Positions 12,725 to 26,633 of a DNA stretch of 64,000 nucleotides are shown piece by piece. Origin of the DNA: Rotaria sp. Silwood1 (lineage: Eukaryota > Rotifera > Eurotatoria > Philodinida > Philodinidae); NCBI GenBank assembly GCA_905250075.1, contig CAJNOP010000001.1, positions 5,103,126 through 5,167,125 of the forward strand. Direction: 5' to 3'. The notes beneath the pieces are model-generated. The model was not told the DNA's origin, did not search any database, and saw only the letters and a program-made list of their open reading frames with translations. Position 1 is the stretch's first letter, and each line of letters begins with the position of its first letter. The position numbers were made by a program, and so were the translations under genes.

Positions 12725-15207
12725 TAGACGGAAACGTAATTGCTAAAACAATGGATGATGATTTATAGAAAGAATATAAATTTGATGATTTTTCGTTTAT
12801 AATGATCCAAAATTTTTGAATAAATAAATAAAGGAATGCAAGGTACTAATGAATGTTTTCAAAATTAGATAATCATGTTGACATGGCTGTGTTAAATAAG
12901 AAAACAGAAATAAAGTTAATTTTCCTGTCAGAAGTGTTACATATAGATTTTCAATTCATGAATGTTATCAAAAACAAATCGCGCATTTTTAGAAGTAAAA
13001 ACACCTTTTCTCTTTTCTGATACTTTATATGAAAAACTATATCAATTATTCAGTTTGCTTCCATAAACAGCAACAAAAACACGAGACCGTCTCAGATTTC
13101 ACAAAAAAGCAAGTAATTCAGAATGCATTTGATTTCTTTCTACTTCTAGAATCTGTTCGATCTGGGTAAGTATACGTTTGTTTGCTGCTCATGACGCTGC
13201 AATGATATGCAGTGTTGGGGCCAAACGTCATAATTTGTGGATACATATATGAATGCTTTTTTCGTCACGATAATGCATGATCACTTTTTTTCTCCATGTA
13301 TTCAGTTGCTTCGTCATTTGGTGTATTATTATCTGTCGATGAATTTTCATTAAAAAATGCATTGTTTTAGTAAATAGTACTGCTCTTCATTTCTGTGATC
13401 TGTTCTCAAGTACAATAAATTGCTCAGATTTTCATTCCTATGCTTTTACATAAATTAGCAGTCTGAAAAAGTAGAAATATTGTGAAACGTCAAGATCTCA
13501 TTGATTGCGAAGTATGAGATTATATTAGAGATACAAACTATTTTAGCGAATTTGCACTCGGACTCATCCTCACAATCGATCTTAAACCAGGCTCGATTGT
13601 AAGACACTGACCAAAATATTGTCTTCCGATGGTTCATATATTGAATTTCGATAGAATTCTTTTAATAAACAGATATATTTTCTTCCGTATATACTCCATG
13701 TAATCATTTTGTTTGATAATTCTACGAATGATAAAAAGAAACTTTTCTAGTTTCATAAAACTTCATGATGTGTTTCAGAATTTTTCAAAAAAAAAGAAAT
13801 CATTTTGATTCAATAATAGTTTTCAATCAAATGTTTTCAGCTAAATAATTTGAAAGCTTTTTTTAACTAACATTTTTTCGAAAAAGATTATAACAAAACA
13901 TATACTGTTATGTCACATAGTAACTGCTACTTTTTTGTCATCACATTTTCTATATTCACCCTAATAAAAAAAGTTAAGAAAAATACAGCTATTGATTCGT
14001 CTCCAGTACTGAAAGGTGGAATCAAAAAACAAAAAACTGAAGACAATGGATCGTGTTTATAAAATATTATCTTATTTGAATCTTAAAATACTTAATCATA
14101 TACAAATCAAACCATTGAAATATCATTGTATAATAAAAGCAGGTAACAAAGAAAGTCTGCCAATTATAATTAGAGGCAAGAGATACTCGTTTATCATAAT
14201 TGTGTCTTAGGATATTCTCATTAAGATCTGCCATTATGCAAATTTTCGATTCGAAATACGAAACTCAGGTTTTTGTTGTTGTTGCCTGGAAGAATCATGG
14301 CATTAAGTTAGAAAATACCGTACAAATACAATATCTTAGCAGCAATCAACGACCAGTTCGAACTCTTTTCAGCATATTCATAAGTCATTAAGGTCTACAC
14401 TATGCATATAGTCCCGTCTCAAAAGCAATTAATCAATCAGAGAACTTGTCTCATAAGACATAGAACAAATGCAATAATAATATTAGTTCTAATAACAAGT
14501 AAATGCAATTGAAACATAGATTATATTCGATGTAGTTGCATGTCTTCTTCTTTGTTATTCTCCATTATACTGATCAATTTGATCAAAGTTTTGTTCTCGT
14601 ACACGACATTCCTTGACCTTTGTTTTGCAATAAACGATGCCACTTTATTTAAATACGCGCACGAGTAAAAAGTTTCTTTTTCTTTTAAACACCAACAAAA
14701 ATATAAGAGGGATTACAAATTAGGGCGAGAAAAAAAGAGGGTTTCCATATATGAGATCATCATTCGGAAAAAAAGAAAGATGAACACGCAGGGGACAAGA
14801 AAAAAAATGACTTTTTTTTATGATCAGAAATAGAAACATTGCTATTATCAAATATTATTTTCTTTCGTTTCCACACATACATATTTTTGATTATGATTAA
14901 AGTCACTGTTCGTCGTAAATATAGATACAAAATAAAACATATGAATTAGTTGTAAGTATGTAGTCTGTGAAGAATTATTGCATGTGTCGATCGCGAAAAA
15001 AACTATAAAATAAATCCACATACACAATAACAACAACAACAACAACAAGAACAACAACAAAAACAACAATAATGAACAACATCAGTGCGATTAAAATAGG
15101 GAAATTAAGGATATATTGCACTCATGTATAAGGTAGGAAAACAAAAATCCGATTAAAGAGTATTAGAATATTTCAATAAGTCCAAAATGAGAAATAAAAA
15201 TAAATCA
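12725..15207. other. Intergenic region, no gene recognised
   Basis: Short frames such as those near 13455-13637 and 14016-14391 show no domain, no conserved composition and no consistent splice partners. Purine-rich stretches occur around 14700-14815. An AAC-type microsatellite lies at about 15025-15075, shortly beyond the 3' end of tomosyn. Confidence 0.55.
15025..15075. repeat. Imperfect (AAC)n microsatellite
   Basis: A run of aac triplets with a few interruptions (agaac, aaaaac, aataat). It lies outside coding sequence, about 135 bp past the tomosyn stop in the direction of transcription. Confidence 0.85.
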
Positions 15208-18200
15208 CTATTTTTTTGATGTAAATGGCCATGGCCATTCAGCTTTTTCTTTTTGTTTTAACATAACTTTATGTGATAGACTAGAAAGTTCTTCAGCACG
15301 TTCAGCCATTTGTTTTGATGCAAGATCTATTTCATTTAATCTTTGACCACGTTCAAGTAATTTCTAATCAAACAAACAAAAGAAAAATTAAAACTTTAAT
15401 TATTTAATTAACAAAAAAATTCGTTTCTCACCATTCGTGTATCATGTATAACACTATTAGCTGAGTCAGCTGTTCCACGTAATTGATTCATATTAACATT
15501 AACATCTTCTTTTTTAACAACACCAGCGGGAGCTTTTCCAGCTGTTTCGCCAACTATTAATAAAAAAAAAAAGATTATAATCAATAGAAAGTTTTTCTTT
15601 GTTAATTTCAAACAAATTTACATAATTGATCGGTATCAATCATTGAGTTTGAAGCAAATAATTTTGCAAAAAAATTTTGTTTTGGTGCTTCAGGCATTGA
15701 TATTGATGGACTATATAATTCACAAAGCATTTCATTGATTTGTTCTCTAAATAGATACAAAAGAAAATTGTTATTAATATCAAATCATTTTCGAGAAATA
15801 TTTGAAAATAATTAATTTTTCTATTTTAAACTTTAGACATGATATAATTTCAATATAATGTGATATTTAATAAAGAAGAATATTCTAACTATAGATGTGG
15901 ATAGAAAAGCCAGTCTGATCCAGAGAATTCTTGTGGTCAATTACTTGAACTCTCCATAAACACTAGCTAGCGATAAAAGTAGGTGTATTTCACAACGTAA
16001 TCAGCATGCTATTGTACAAGTGATCTGAGACAAATAGTCGTTAGTGACTTGCTTAAGATCATTCCATGTTTGGTGAGAGTGAAATTTGCATAGAGTATCT
16101 TTTGAATACATGTCGAACTACATAACCACTCAGTCAGGGCAACTTAATATTGTTATTGAATGATATTTAGTATTAATTAATGTTAGTACTAACATTAACC
16201 AATACCTGAATATCGTACTGGTATAGTGACCTGTCTACCACAGATGTTCACAGAGCAATATTTTCATACTCTTCCCTGTTGTCGAAAATTCATTGCAAAA
16301 AAGGTTTCCTGCCCTACTTCATTGGATCGAACAGAATACTCTACACAATCGATACACTGCCTAGATTGTATTTTTCAATCGAGTTCAAAAGCAATAATTT
16401 TTGCACATTTCAAAAGTAGGCTTTTGAAGTGCCGATGCTTTTGTTGAATCATTATTTTCTTTTTAGTTTTTTTCCAATACGAATTGCTTTAATTGTGCAG
16501 AAGTATAAGAAATTGAAGAAGATAAAGACAAATTTGATGCACCATTAAGATCAGTAAAAGACAATAAGTATCAACATCCGAACCAAATGATATAAAACTC
16601 ATTAGCTTATCTTTTGCGTTAATGTGATAGCCTTTTTCCTTATTTGTTTTTGCATTGTATAGATGAGAACTTTGGATATCAGTTGTTATAATCTCCTGCA
16701 ATCTGTTGTCGATTTTTGACACTCAATCAACGCACTTTTTGAAGATAAAAACTTTAGAAATTGGTGCTCAAATTTACAGGACATCAAGACCTAATCCTAT
16801 CCTATTCCATATTCTCCCCTTTGAACTGTTATGATGTGTACACTAAACCTCATAACACTTATTGTCATTTTGTCTCTGATCTACTTATATCAAATCGTTG
16901 AAAATTAACAAATGCTAATCATATTACATACTTAACATCAGCAGAGAGTGTAATTTTTTGAATTTCCGTTGGTGAACACATATATAGTCCATGACCTCGA
17001 TTTGTAAATGTAAATGTTAAACCTATCATTGATCTGAATGAATCCATAACTGAATCAAGACTTGTATTAAAAAGTTCACGTAAACTAGGTAAACTATACA
17101 CTTGTATACGACCAGCTGATAAATAACATGTTAAACAAGCAGAACCTATTGAAGACAAAAAAAAAAACAAATACTGATAAACGAATGATAGTTTTTCTTT
17201 TTCATCTAACCTGCTACTTTAACAACCGATGCACGCATGATATTTGATGCTGATGAACCGAGTGAATCGAAAATTTTTTGTTTTGATATACAAACTTGAG
17301 ATGGTAATGAAAATACCTTTAAAATATAGATAAATAAATGAATTTAATTTTGATATTACAAGTTCTATTAAATTTACTCGAGCTTCTTTTGATGAACAGA
17401 AGACCGCAAATTGTACAGTACTTGATGGAGTACTTGTAACTGGGGAAGACGATAAACCACTACTTGGTAATACTGATGATGCATTTAGTTCTTGTGTACC
17501 ATCTGTAGATCGATTTGTTTTAGTTTCTGTAATATACAATAATGATACTTGGTTTTTCTTTTTAAATAATTTTATACTAACTTTTTGTATCCCATTTTTC
17601 ACTTGGTCCTGGTATCATTATTCCTTTTTGATCAAGAAAAGAAATATGTAATAATCGACCACTTAATCGAAATACAGTTCCACTTGGTACGACTTAAAAA
17701 CAAAAGAATGAAACTATTTTTTGTAATTTATGCTATAAATCATACCACTGATATTTCTTGGTTCATAAATAATATTTAAATTAACAACTATAACAGAACC
17801 AGTAGTGGTACCAAGCCAAACACTTGGTGAAATAGTAAAGTCTTTACAGAACAAAAAAACACCTAATATAATTTTTCTTATTGTCTATTTTTAAATACGA
17901 ACCATTTTTATATGTAAATGATTCAGAGAATTGTATTGTACATATACTTTCATTTGTAATTATATTATCCAAACTAGATGTACTTGATGAACGTGGAAGA
18001 TCAACAACCAATGGTTTGTCTAGATAAAAAAAGATTTAATATTATTTTAAAAAAATTTCAATATTATTGAACAATGATATATAGATAATATAAACATGCA
18101 AGAAAATAAAGCGAAGCTGGTAAAGAACATCACTTAGAATAATATTACAGACGTAGAACAACACCGAAAGAATTTTTTTTCTTATTTGATACCAACAAAG

Positions 18201-21200
18201 AACTTACAAAGTGCCGCATTGATATCAGTCGATGGCACTTGAGATCGTTTTTCTGTTAGGGTTGAAGTATTAGTAGGAGGTGAGGATTGCTAGAAGAACA
18301 TAGTGAAGAAAATCATTCGAGACAACAAATGAATGAAAACAGAAAAAAATGAATAAATGCTTATTTTTCAAATTCAATATCATTCTTATTCAACAAAAGA
18401 TTGATTATAGAATTGCGTGCAACAAAAATAAAAAAAAAGGTAATCCAAGCAATGCAGACAGCATGCTCATTCATAATATTATTTGATTCAATTCGATTAA
18501 GAGAATAAAAATTGGCGCACCCGAATTACTCTGTACTGTAACAGTACGTGTATGATAAGACGTAAAACTTGTTGAAACTTCTTGTTTATTACCAATTGAT
18601 GGATGATACATATCATTATTTTGAAATAATTTTTGTTTCGGAAATCTATCTTTCATTGATTCAAATGTATATGCATCATGTGGTTGAATATTTGATGAAC
18701 AATTCTTAAATTGATTATCAAATGATGTTAATGTATTATCATTTGGTAATAATTCTTTTAATGATACATGTGTAATTGTTGATTTAGGAAAATTTGTATT
18801 AAATTCTTCATCAAAATTATTTATATCATTTTGATCAAATAAACTTTGATTATCATTTTTATTATTTGTTGTACGTGAAAAATGTTTACGTATTGTACGA
18901 AATGTTTTAGCTAATGTTGGATTATTTGATGGTATAGTTTTTTCTTCAGTATATTCTCTTATGATTGTTGGCATTGAGTCATTAGATCGTGAACGATGAA
19001 TTTGTGTATAGGAATCAAATGGTTGTAAAAGATTTTTTGAAAAATTTTCATCGATATTATTATTATTAAAAGAAAATATATTTGTTACTGTTCTTGAAGT
19101 AGGCGTTAACGATTGTTGCTAGATAGAATATAATGGTTTTTTTTTTTTTGCGAATTTGTTAGTTTTTTTTTTAGAGAGGAGAGGAGAGGAAAATACATTT
19201 CAGAAAAATATAAAAAATAAAATTTTCATATAGGAAAAATAATTTACCTGATATTCATATGAAAATATATTTGAATCTTCATTATTTGTATCATTTGACG
19301 GTCCAACACGACGTTTAGGTGATGATGTTGCACGTTGAAATGGATCCATTGTACCATATAAATCGCTTGTTACCATGTTCATTAGAATATATTTACTTAA
19401 ATAATCAATAACAACAAGACCATTTTCCAATCCAAATATTAATCTATATTTAAAAAAGAATTTTACAAAGAATTGTTTTTTTTTTCAGTCAAAAAAAAAA
19501 TGTTTCATACAATCCATATTTTGAATTAATTGAAATATCAGTTAAAAGTGGTACTTTATCATTTGGTAACCATGATAATAAACAAACAAGTTCAGGTTGG
19601 TAACCAGCCATTCGACGATAACCCATTTTAGCTCGAAGCAAACTTTTAAAGTCCTACAAAAAATTATATTTGATTATATATTTTTAATAGGGGAAGCGCC
19701 AATTAGGTATATGTTTGACAGAAGTGTGGTTCCTATTTTACTTCTCACAAATCTCAATTTCCAGACATAATTCAATCACATAGCACCCCGCAAAGAGGAG
19801 GATAACATGTAACACAAAATGAAGACTTATGTCATGGAATGAATTCTTCGATGATCTCACTGATAAACAATAATTGAATATTTGAAATTTACATTTAGAA
19901 TTCATCGAAATGTTACGAAAAGATAAAATCTCTATTCATTATTGAATAGTGACAATCGTAGCAGACATAAACTCCAAAATCAGTAATAGATTATGAGAGA
20001 ATTTTTAAAGCAATTATCATTTATTCTCATGTATGACTTCATGCTCAATTAGAAGTATTCATTAAACATTCGTATTTATATTAATATCTAATGTCCTTTG
20101 TCATCGAATAGATTCTTTCTAGGCTTATCTGAATTTTTTTCTCCATAAATCTTAAGCAAAAAAATAGATTTTTTTTTCAACACTGCAATTAATTCTACAT
20201 GTTTTTTAAATAATATAACTTTTTTACTTTTTTATCGATATTTTGTTTAATTGTTATTGATTGTAAATCATTTAGAATTGTATTATTCGAATTTTTATTA
20301 CTATCTTCATGATCATTTGATAAATTTCTATGATATATTGGTATTTCTAAACATGATAAATCTGCTAAACCTTCATCAGCTTTATCTAATTCTGAACCCA
20401 TAAATTTAAATAATGTTACATGTCCACCACGTCCAGCAACAATTAAATATTTTCCTTCACAACACATTTTTATTGAATAAATACTAAATGGATTATCATC
20501 ATTCATTAACATTGTTTGTTCATCATTTGTACCACTGTTTGCACGTGTAGATTTTGTATCAAATTTAACATTTGAATTTAATTCTTTATTTGTATTTGTT
20601 GTTGTTGTTGGCATAGGATTTGTTGATTGTATACGATCAAATAAACGATTTGTACGTAATTTATATAAAAATACAAGATTACAACCTGATGCATCCCAAA
20701 ATTTAATTGAACCATCAGAATGACTGATAAAAAAAAATAAAATAAAATGAAAATTTTATTTACGAAGAACAAAAATTTTTTTGTTTTGTTTTTCTTTTTA
20801 CCCAGTTATAATAAGTTCATTATAACCAAATATCGTTGAACCTGAACGACCACCTGATATTGGATTTTCCTATAAGAAAACGAAAATTAGATCGAAATTA
20901 TTCACATAAAAAATCAATATACCTGTTGGCTAAATGAACGTTTAGGTGTTTGTTTTGAGTGTAAACGAAGCAGATTTTGATAAAAATTTGTATTTGGTTC
21001 TGTTATATAATCACAATAAGTTATTGATGATTCATGTAAATCTAATGTATGAAGACTTTCAAATAAAGGATAACTAAAATTAAATAAAATTAGTTTTTTT
21101 TTTTTTTAGGAAACAAAACATACGAATTTTCTTACTTTTCGCTTTTTAAATCAATCATAACAAGATCATTTTCAAGTAAAATAACAACAGCTGATGGATC

Positions 21201-23515
21201 AGGTATATCTTTAAAAAAATAAAAACAAAGTCAAATTCTATATCAAAAGAATGGATTTTAAAAGAAAACTAACCAGCTATATGTGGGGATGGTGATATAA
21301 CATGAAAATCAACAATTGCATTATCCATATGAAGAACATTTGTTGTTTGACCACGAAGGATTGTTAAAAAATATGATGATGGTTTTGATGGTTGTATATT
21401 ATTACCAGATGTTTGTTGTTGATCAGTTTGTGATGGCATTCCTCCAGAAAATATTATAAATGAATCTCCACTAGAATTTAAAAACACAAAAAATAACAGA
21501 TATTGAATTTTATTAAAATTCAAACACCCATACGAGCTTTTAACAACACTCCAAACAACTTTTGTTATTGGTCCAAATTTAGGTGCTTCATCTTTACAAA
21601 TACGAGCTAAAAAAAAAAAAGAAAAGTTCAATATTTTTGTAAATCCAAAAAATGTGGTTTTTTTATTGTCATACTATGTGGATAATTTATGCTAACAGGC
21701 TTATCAACAGATCGTAAATTCCATACGGATAATGAGCCATCACAATGTGAACACATAAATTGTCGACCTTCATAATGCCATGATAGAGATGTTAAGCCCT
21801 ATGAATCAGAATTTATTTTGTTTTTTTTTTAAGTTAAATTATTTTAAATTTTACATGTGGTAGTGTATAAACAGTTTCAGATGTTTTTTGTTGTAAATTC
21901 CAACAAACAACATGGCCAACTGAAACATTATTTGGTGATGATAAATGTGTACTGAATCCAATGTACAACTGAAAAATAACAAGTCAGATTACTAAAACAG
22001 ATCTATAAATCATCTCTTTTCTATTCATTAAAGTGCTATTATATATTCCAATATTCTTTACTTCCGGTATTATTTATTCATCTATTCACATAAGATACAA
22101 GCAAATAGTATTGTTTCATGTTAAGCATGAGAGAACGAAGAATATCATGTGATCTTGACATTTTTAGAAAGACAAGATTATTCTGAAGAGTACTTATACT
22201 ATTTTAGAAAGTTTCAGTATCGATTAAATTTTATAATAAATTAAATAAATATTTAATCTTTAATGGAAAAAAAAAATAACTCGAAATCCATAAGATTTAA
22301 TTGAATTTTGCTTTTTGATTCTCCTACGAATAACTTGCATAAAGTTGGTTAGCTTGGCAAAGTCACGTTTCGGAAGTAAGACACTTTTTTCCGATGAGTT
22401 TTAAAACTCAAATATTAAATTAATTATCTTACTCGAGTTGGATCATCAGGGTTTTGACATAAATCAACTACAACTCCTGGATGTGAACTTTTACCCCTAT
22501 GATAAAAATTTAAAAAAAATTAATTTGTACAAATTAATTTATTATACATACATTCCAATAGCATTATTCCACATAATTTTATATGATGAAAGTGTGAATG
22601 TATCAAGATTAACAACATATACATTTCCACAATTAGTACCAACTAAAAGCCATTTTGAATTAAAAGCAAGTGGTAATAAACAACGACTTATTCTTAAAAA
22701 ATGAAAATTAAATAAGTTAATTATATTAAATAATTATCAAATGATATTTTTGTTTTTTTTTTATGTTATTGATAAGTGTTTATATTATATTTAGAAATAT
22801 CAGAAAAATGAATTGAAAGACTTTTTAAGATTATTTCATGAGTCTTTTCATCAAGAAAGAAAGAAAAGAAAACTAACAGGAAATATTAAGAGAATGAATC
22901 AATATCTCATGAGATTTCATTACAAATTCATAGTTTTAACTTACTTTTCTTTAACAAATCGAAGTGAATTAGCAATAACTGGTTTCTTTTGACGTAAATT
23001 CCATAAATGTATATAGTTGTCTCTACAAGCACTTATCAGTGCACCCTTTTAGTAAAATAAAATAAAAAAGAAATTATATTTTATTTAAATTAATAAAACA
23101 AAAAAGAAGATTCTACTTCATTTATACGAAAAACTAATTGAACAATATCCACTTCACTTGGATGTTGTAATGAGCATTCAACAAATGCACCACCATAACT
23201 AATTATTTGAAAATTTTCTTTATTATTTTATTAACATAGAACTTTAAACTTACATTTTAATAAGACCATGTTTTGTTCCAATAGCAAGAATTTTTTGTAC
23301 AGGATCATAAGCAACTGTTGTTGGTCGATATGGAAAACCATATCGAACCATCTAATATTCAAATAAATGATTTTTTTATTGAATCAATTATAGACAAAGT
23401 AATGTCTTACTTCACTTAATGAGAAATCATCTTTTTTTAATGTTTCATTTATTTCTATTTCATTTATTTTTTTTGAATCACCTAATTTAAATGGTAATTT
23501 AATTCGACTTGACAT
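15208..23515 (-). CDS. STXBP5: Tomosyn / syntaxin-binding protein 5 (WD40 protein with C-terminal R-SNARE motif)
   Basis: Tomosyn binds syntaxin/SNAP-25 through a VAMP-like C-terminus and so restrains SNARE assembly and secretion. About 27 phase-consistent exons give roughly 1357 residues (human about 1150). ATG is at 23513-23515, TAG at 15208-15210. Landmarks from the N-terminus: YGFPYRPTTVAYDPVQKIL (exon 2), HLWNLRQKKP, SKWLLVGTNCGNVYVVNL, MWNNAIG, FMCSHCDGSLSVWN, FIIFSGGMP, HSDGSIKFWDASG, LVVIDYLSKYILMN with LYGTMDPFQR, WLGTTTGSVIVVNL, YSLPSLREL and SPTEIQKITL. The last two exons carry the SNARE helix with the conserved zero-layer Arg in LLERGQRLNE and end in MLKQKEKAEWPWPF. The donor of the large hypervariable-loop exon (about 18543-19118) is ambiguous. 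Intron 15747-16931 is the longest. An acceptor-like AG at 23520-23521 lies 4 nt before the ATG. STXBP5 versus STXBP5L cannot be separated here. Confidence 0.95.
16177..16198. repeat. 22-bp perfect palindrome in a tomosyn intron
   Basis: The sequence centred on tgttagtactaaca reads the same on both strands over 22 bases. It sits near the middle of the 1185-bp intron 15747-16931. Imperfect complementarity continues just outside (gatatttagtatt against aatacctgaatatc). Weak outer matches, gatctgagacaaa near 16022 against the complement near 16880, suggest a larger decayed foldback. Confidence 0.65.
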
Positions 23516-24694
23516 TATGCTAGAATTATTTTTTTTCTCTTATATGTTATTTGGTTGAGAAATCACATGTATAGAATAATAAGTTACATCTAGAAATAAA
23601 TGAATATTTATTATTAATATGTACGCATCCATATAAATCATATTAAATTGAATTTATATTTCAAATTCTTTTAGTTTTTTTTTCTTTCTATTCTTCTAGT
23701 TTTCCGATCAAATTTGTCGTCTTATACCCGATCTGATTGCTCGATTAGAAATAAATAATAAATAGTAAATAATAATTGACAAGTTCTTCTATTTTGAACT
23801 AATAACAAAAAAGTTTTAGATAGAGTGCGCAAGTTGACAGTTTATGAATAAATATAAATAATTTATTATTTAATCAAATACAATTATATGGCACTCAAAA
23901 AATATAAAATAGCTTAATTTATAAAAAGCCAAAAAGAAGATTATTTTATTTTCAATAAATTTTATTTGTTGTTTAAAAGACACTCTTGAAAACATCTATA
24001 GCAATCAGTATACAACACATCCAATCTTAGAAACTGAAACATATCGACAAAAAGTTTTCCATCATCTTTTTTTTTAAATATATATTTTCTATACAACAGT
24101 GTATAGATGAAAGAAAATAAACACTTATCAATAATGAAATTCCTACAATTATTTATATTTTTCTGTTAAAATCATGATCTATAATTGTGAATAATAATAA
24201 TAAACTTATTCGATAGAAAAATTATATTAATTGTCATTAATAAATACTTTATAAAAATGTTGATTTAAATTAATCCAATAAGAAAAAATAAAACTAATGA
24301 TTAAATTCTTTAGAAGGAAAAAAAAATTATTGATTTCGTGCTAACATAGTATATGCATTTAATTGACTTTTATATATTTATCTTACATTTTTTTTTTTGC
24401 ACACTAATAATGATTTTTTATTGTTGGAACAAAAATTAATCATGTTTTTTTTGGTATTAATAAGAAAAAAACACTCTTGTAATTTGAATCGCGCTGTCGA
24501 ACATATGTGTTTCTCGATCGAATAAGAAACGCAAAAAGAAACACTCTTTGTCTTGTCAACATACAAAGTCTTTTTTTGCTGTCATCAGAAAAATAGGATA
24601 AAAGAAAAGAATATTCCAGATTTTGTTTATTTATATCCAAGAAAACAATATAGATATGTAGGATAACTCAATATATGAATATATATATATATAT
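23516..24694. other. Intergenic region between tomosyn and OGG1
   Basis: AT-rich with runs of A and T and a short (AT)n tract at 24679-24693. The two overlapping minus-strand frames near 24378-24640 are low-complexity and match nothing. The start of tomosyn transcription should lie here, but no TATA-like box stands out. Confidence 0.5.
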
Positions 24695-26633
24695 TTAACA
24701 GTCTTTTATTTCTTGTTTAATTGATAATTTTTTTTTTCTATGTTTTACTAATTGATTTTGATTATTAGTTTCATAACTACTTATTGAACGTTTCAATGAT
24801 GTTGATTTTATATTAGTTTGATTATTAATTGTCGAACGAAGTTCATTAGAAAATGCTGCCTAATAAAAAAAACAAAGAACAAATTCAATAATTAGAAAAA
24901 ACCACGTATCATCTAATAAGAGAAATCTTTCAATTCATTAATTACTATTAAGTCAAGACGATATATATACTACAGATATTAATAAGTTATGAATACTCTG
25001 AAAAAAGCTTGATTCTTCTGCTCATTGCTACAGACTTATTGCATTTTGGCAGTATTTTCAAGTCAATGCCGTCTTTTCCCTAAGGGACATGATAATAACT
25101 GATTTTCGAATACTATGAAAGTTTCAGATCTTTTTATTCTTCTTATTCTAAGCTACAGCTATGACAAAAGTATGTTTTATAAATATCTTATATACATCGA
25201 CAGATTCGATTTTCTTATTTTAGAATAAAAATAAAACAACAGACCTGAAACTTTTCCAATAAACTATTCTCATTAGGGCTTTTCGCTGTGCAATATGTTA
25301 ATGCAAAAAAAAATCAGTTTTCATAATGTTTCTCATGAGAACTAAGACATTTACTTTACAAAATTCTACCAAAATGCAATATCTGTGCAGTAATACTCGA
25401 AGGATACCGAATTCATTTCAGAGTATTTATCACTTATTAATGTCTGCATAATGTACATATTTCCTATCAAACAGTTACTAATCAATTGAGATATTTCCAT
25501 CATAAGATGAAAAACTTACAGCTTGTGCCCAACCAGCAAATGGTTTCCAAAGTTGTTCAAAAAATGAAGATATATCATCATAATTACTTGTAGTTAAATG
25601 TAAATGTTTTTTTTGTCCATAATATGTTACTGCTATTGAATGTATATGAGTATCGACAGGTACAACATCTTGTTTTCCAAATGACATTAATAGAACACAA
25701 TCTGCAACCTAAATATTTATTAAAAGACAAAGTTTTATTATTATTTTTTTTTTGAATAGATTTTCTTACTTTTCTACCAACACCCATAATTTTTAATAAT
25801 TCAATACGGGCTTCTTTAACTGATAAAGATTTTAATCGATCAAAAAATAATAAATCATTAATAGTATATTTAAGATATTTAATTGTTTCTTGAATATATC
25901 GAGCACGATAACCAAAATTTAATTCTCGTAAACATTGTTCAAGATTTGGTTTATCAAGTTCATCTGAAAAATTTCAAACGAAATAAAATCTTGTTTTTTT
26001 TTTTTTTTGTAACTAAAATACCTATTGTTGGAAATTCATGATAAGTTATACCATTCAATGTACCAATTTGTTTTCCATATTTATCACAAAGTAATTTAAT
26101 CATTTTTGTTATACGCTGTACATTATTATTACTTGAACATATAAATGATATTAAATTTTCTAGAGGATCTTGTGCTAAAACACGTATACCAATTGGTATT
26201 AATCGATTTTGAAATCTTTCATCAGATTTACACCATATTTGAAATAAATCATGAAGTTTTATCGATAATTGAAAATAATTATGTAAGATAAGAGATGTTT
26301 CAGTTTGACGATCATTTTCATTTGATAAATTTAAAAGATTCTTATTTGAAATATTCGTATAAAATGTATAATGAAGATTTTCATTTATATGTTGTAAACG
26401 GATAATATACGATCCAAGAACACCAACAAATTCATTCGATATTTGTTCTATCCATCTGTTAAATATGAAAATAAAATGAAATATTTAAGAAAAATTTACC
26501 GAAATGATTGTCCACCAAGTAATGTTTGTTTTAAATTGAGTTCAGTAAAGGATATTGGAATTGAACTTGAACAATAATGAATAAGATTATCGGAAAGTAT
26601 GGTAGTAACTGGTGATGGTGTTAAAGAACTCAT
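24695..26633 (-). CDS. OGG1: 8-oxoguanine DNA glycosylase
   Basis: OGG1 removes 8-oxoguanine opposite cytosine and nicks the abasic site, starting base-excision repair in nucleus and mitochondria. Five exons (26500-26633, 26022-26455, 25770-25963, 25520-25708, 24695-24859) close in phase to 371 residues, close to human OGG1. The N-terminal domain ends in LLGGQSFRW. The HhH-GPD domain follows: ENLISFICSSNNNVQRITKM, the G/P hairpin with catalytic lysine in KIMGVGRKVADCVLLM, and the catalytic aspartate in VVPVDTHIHSIA. The fold closes with FFEQLWKPFAGWAQA. The last exon adds a basic, Ser/Asn-rich tail (KHRKKKLSIKQ) that could be a nuclear localisation signal. The last intron (24860-25519) is nearly filled by a foldback listed separately. 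An acceptor-like AG at 26650-26651 lies 16 nt before the ATG. Confidence 0.95.
24911..25508. repeat. Degenerate foldback (long inverted repeat) filling OGG1 intron 4
   Basis: The left arm, about 24911-25152, aligns with the reverse complement of about 25222-25508. Shared blocks in order include gaaat.t.tcaatt.atta, attaataagt.at.aatactctgaaa, attgcattttgg.ag.attttg and aactgatttt. Identity by eye is about 70-75% with small gaps. The element ends about 11 bp from the donor and 51 bp from the acceptor. No coding capacity is seen. Confidence 0.75.

Noticed and set aside
14848-15069. 73-codon frame starting with poly-Leu
   Set aside because: The Leu run is the AAC microsatellite read on the minus strand.
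24378-24640. Two overlapping minus-strand frames of 62-66 codons
   Set aside because: Low-complexity AT-rich sequence in the OGG1 3' flank, no splice partners and no family.
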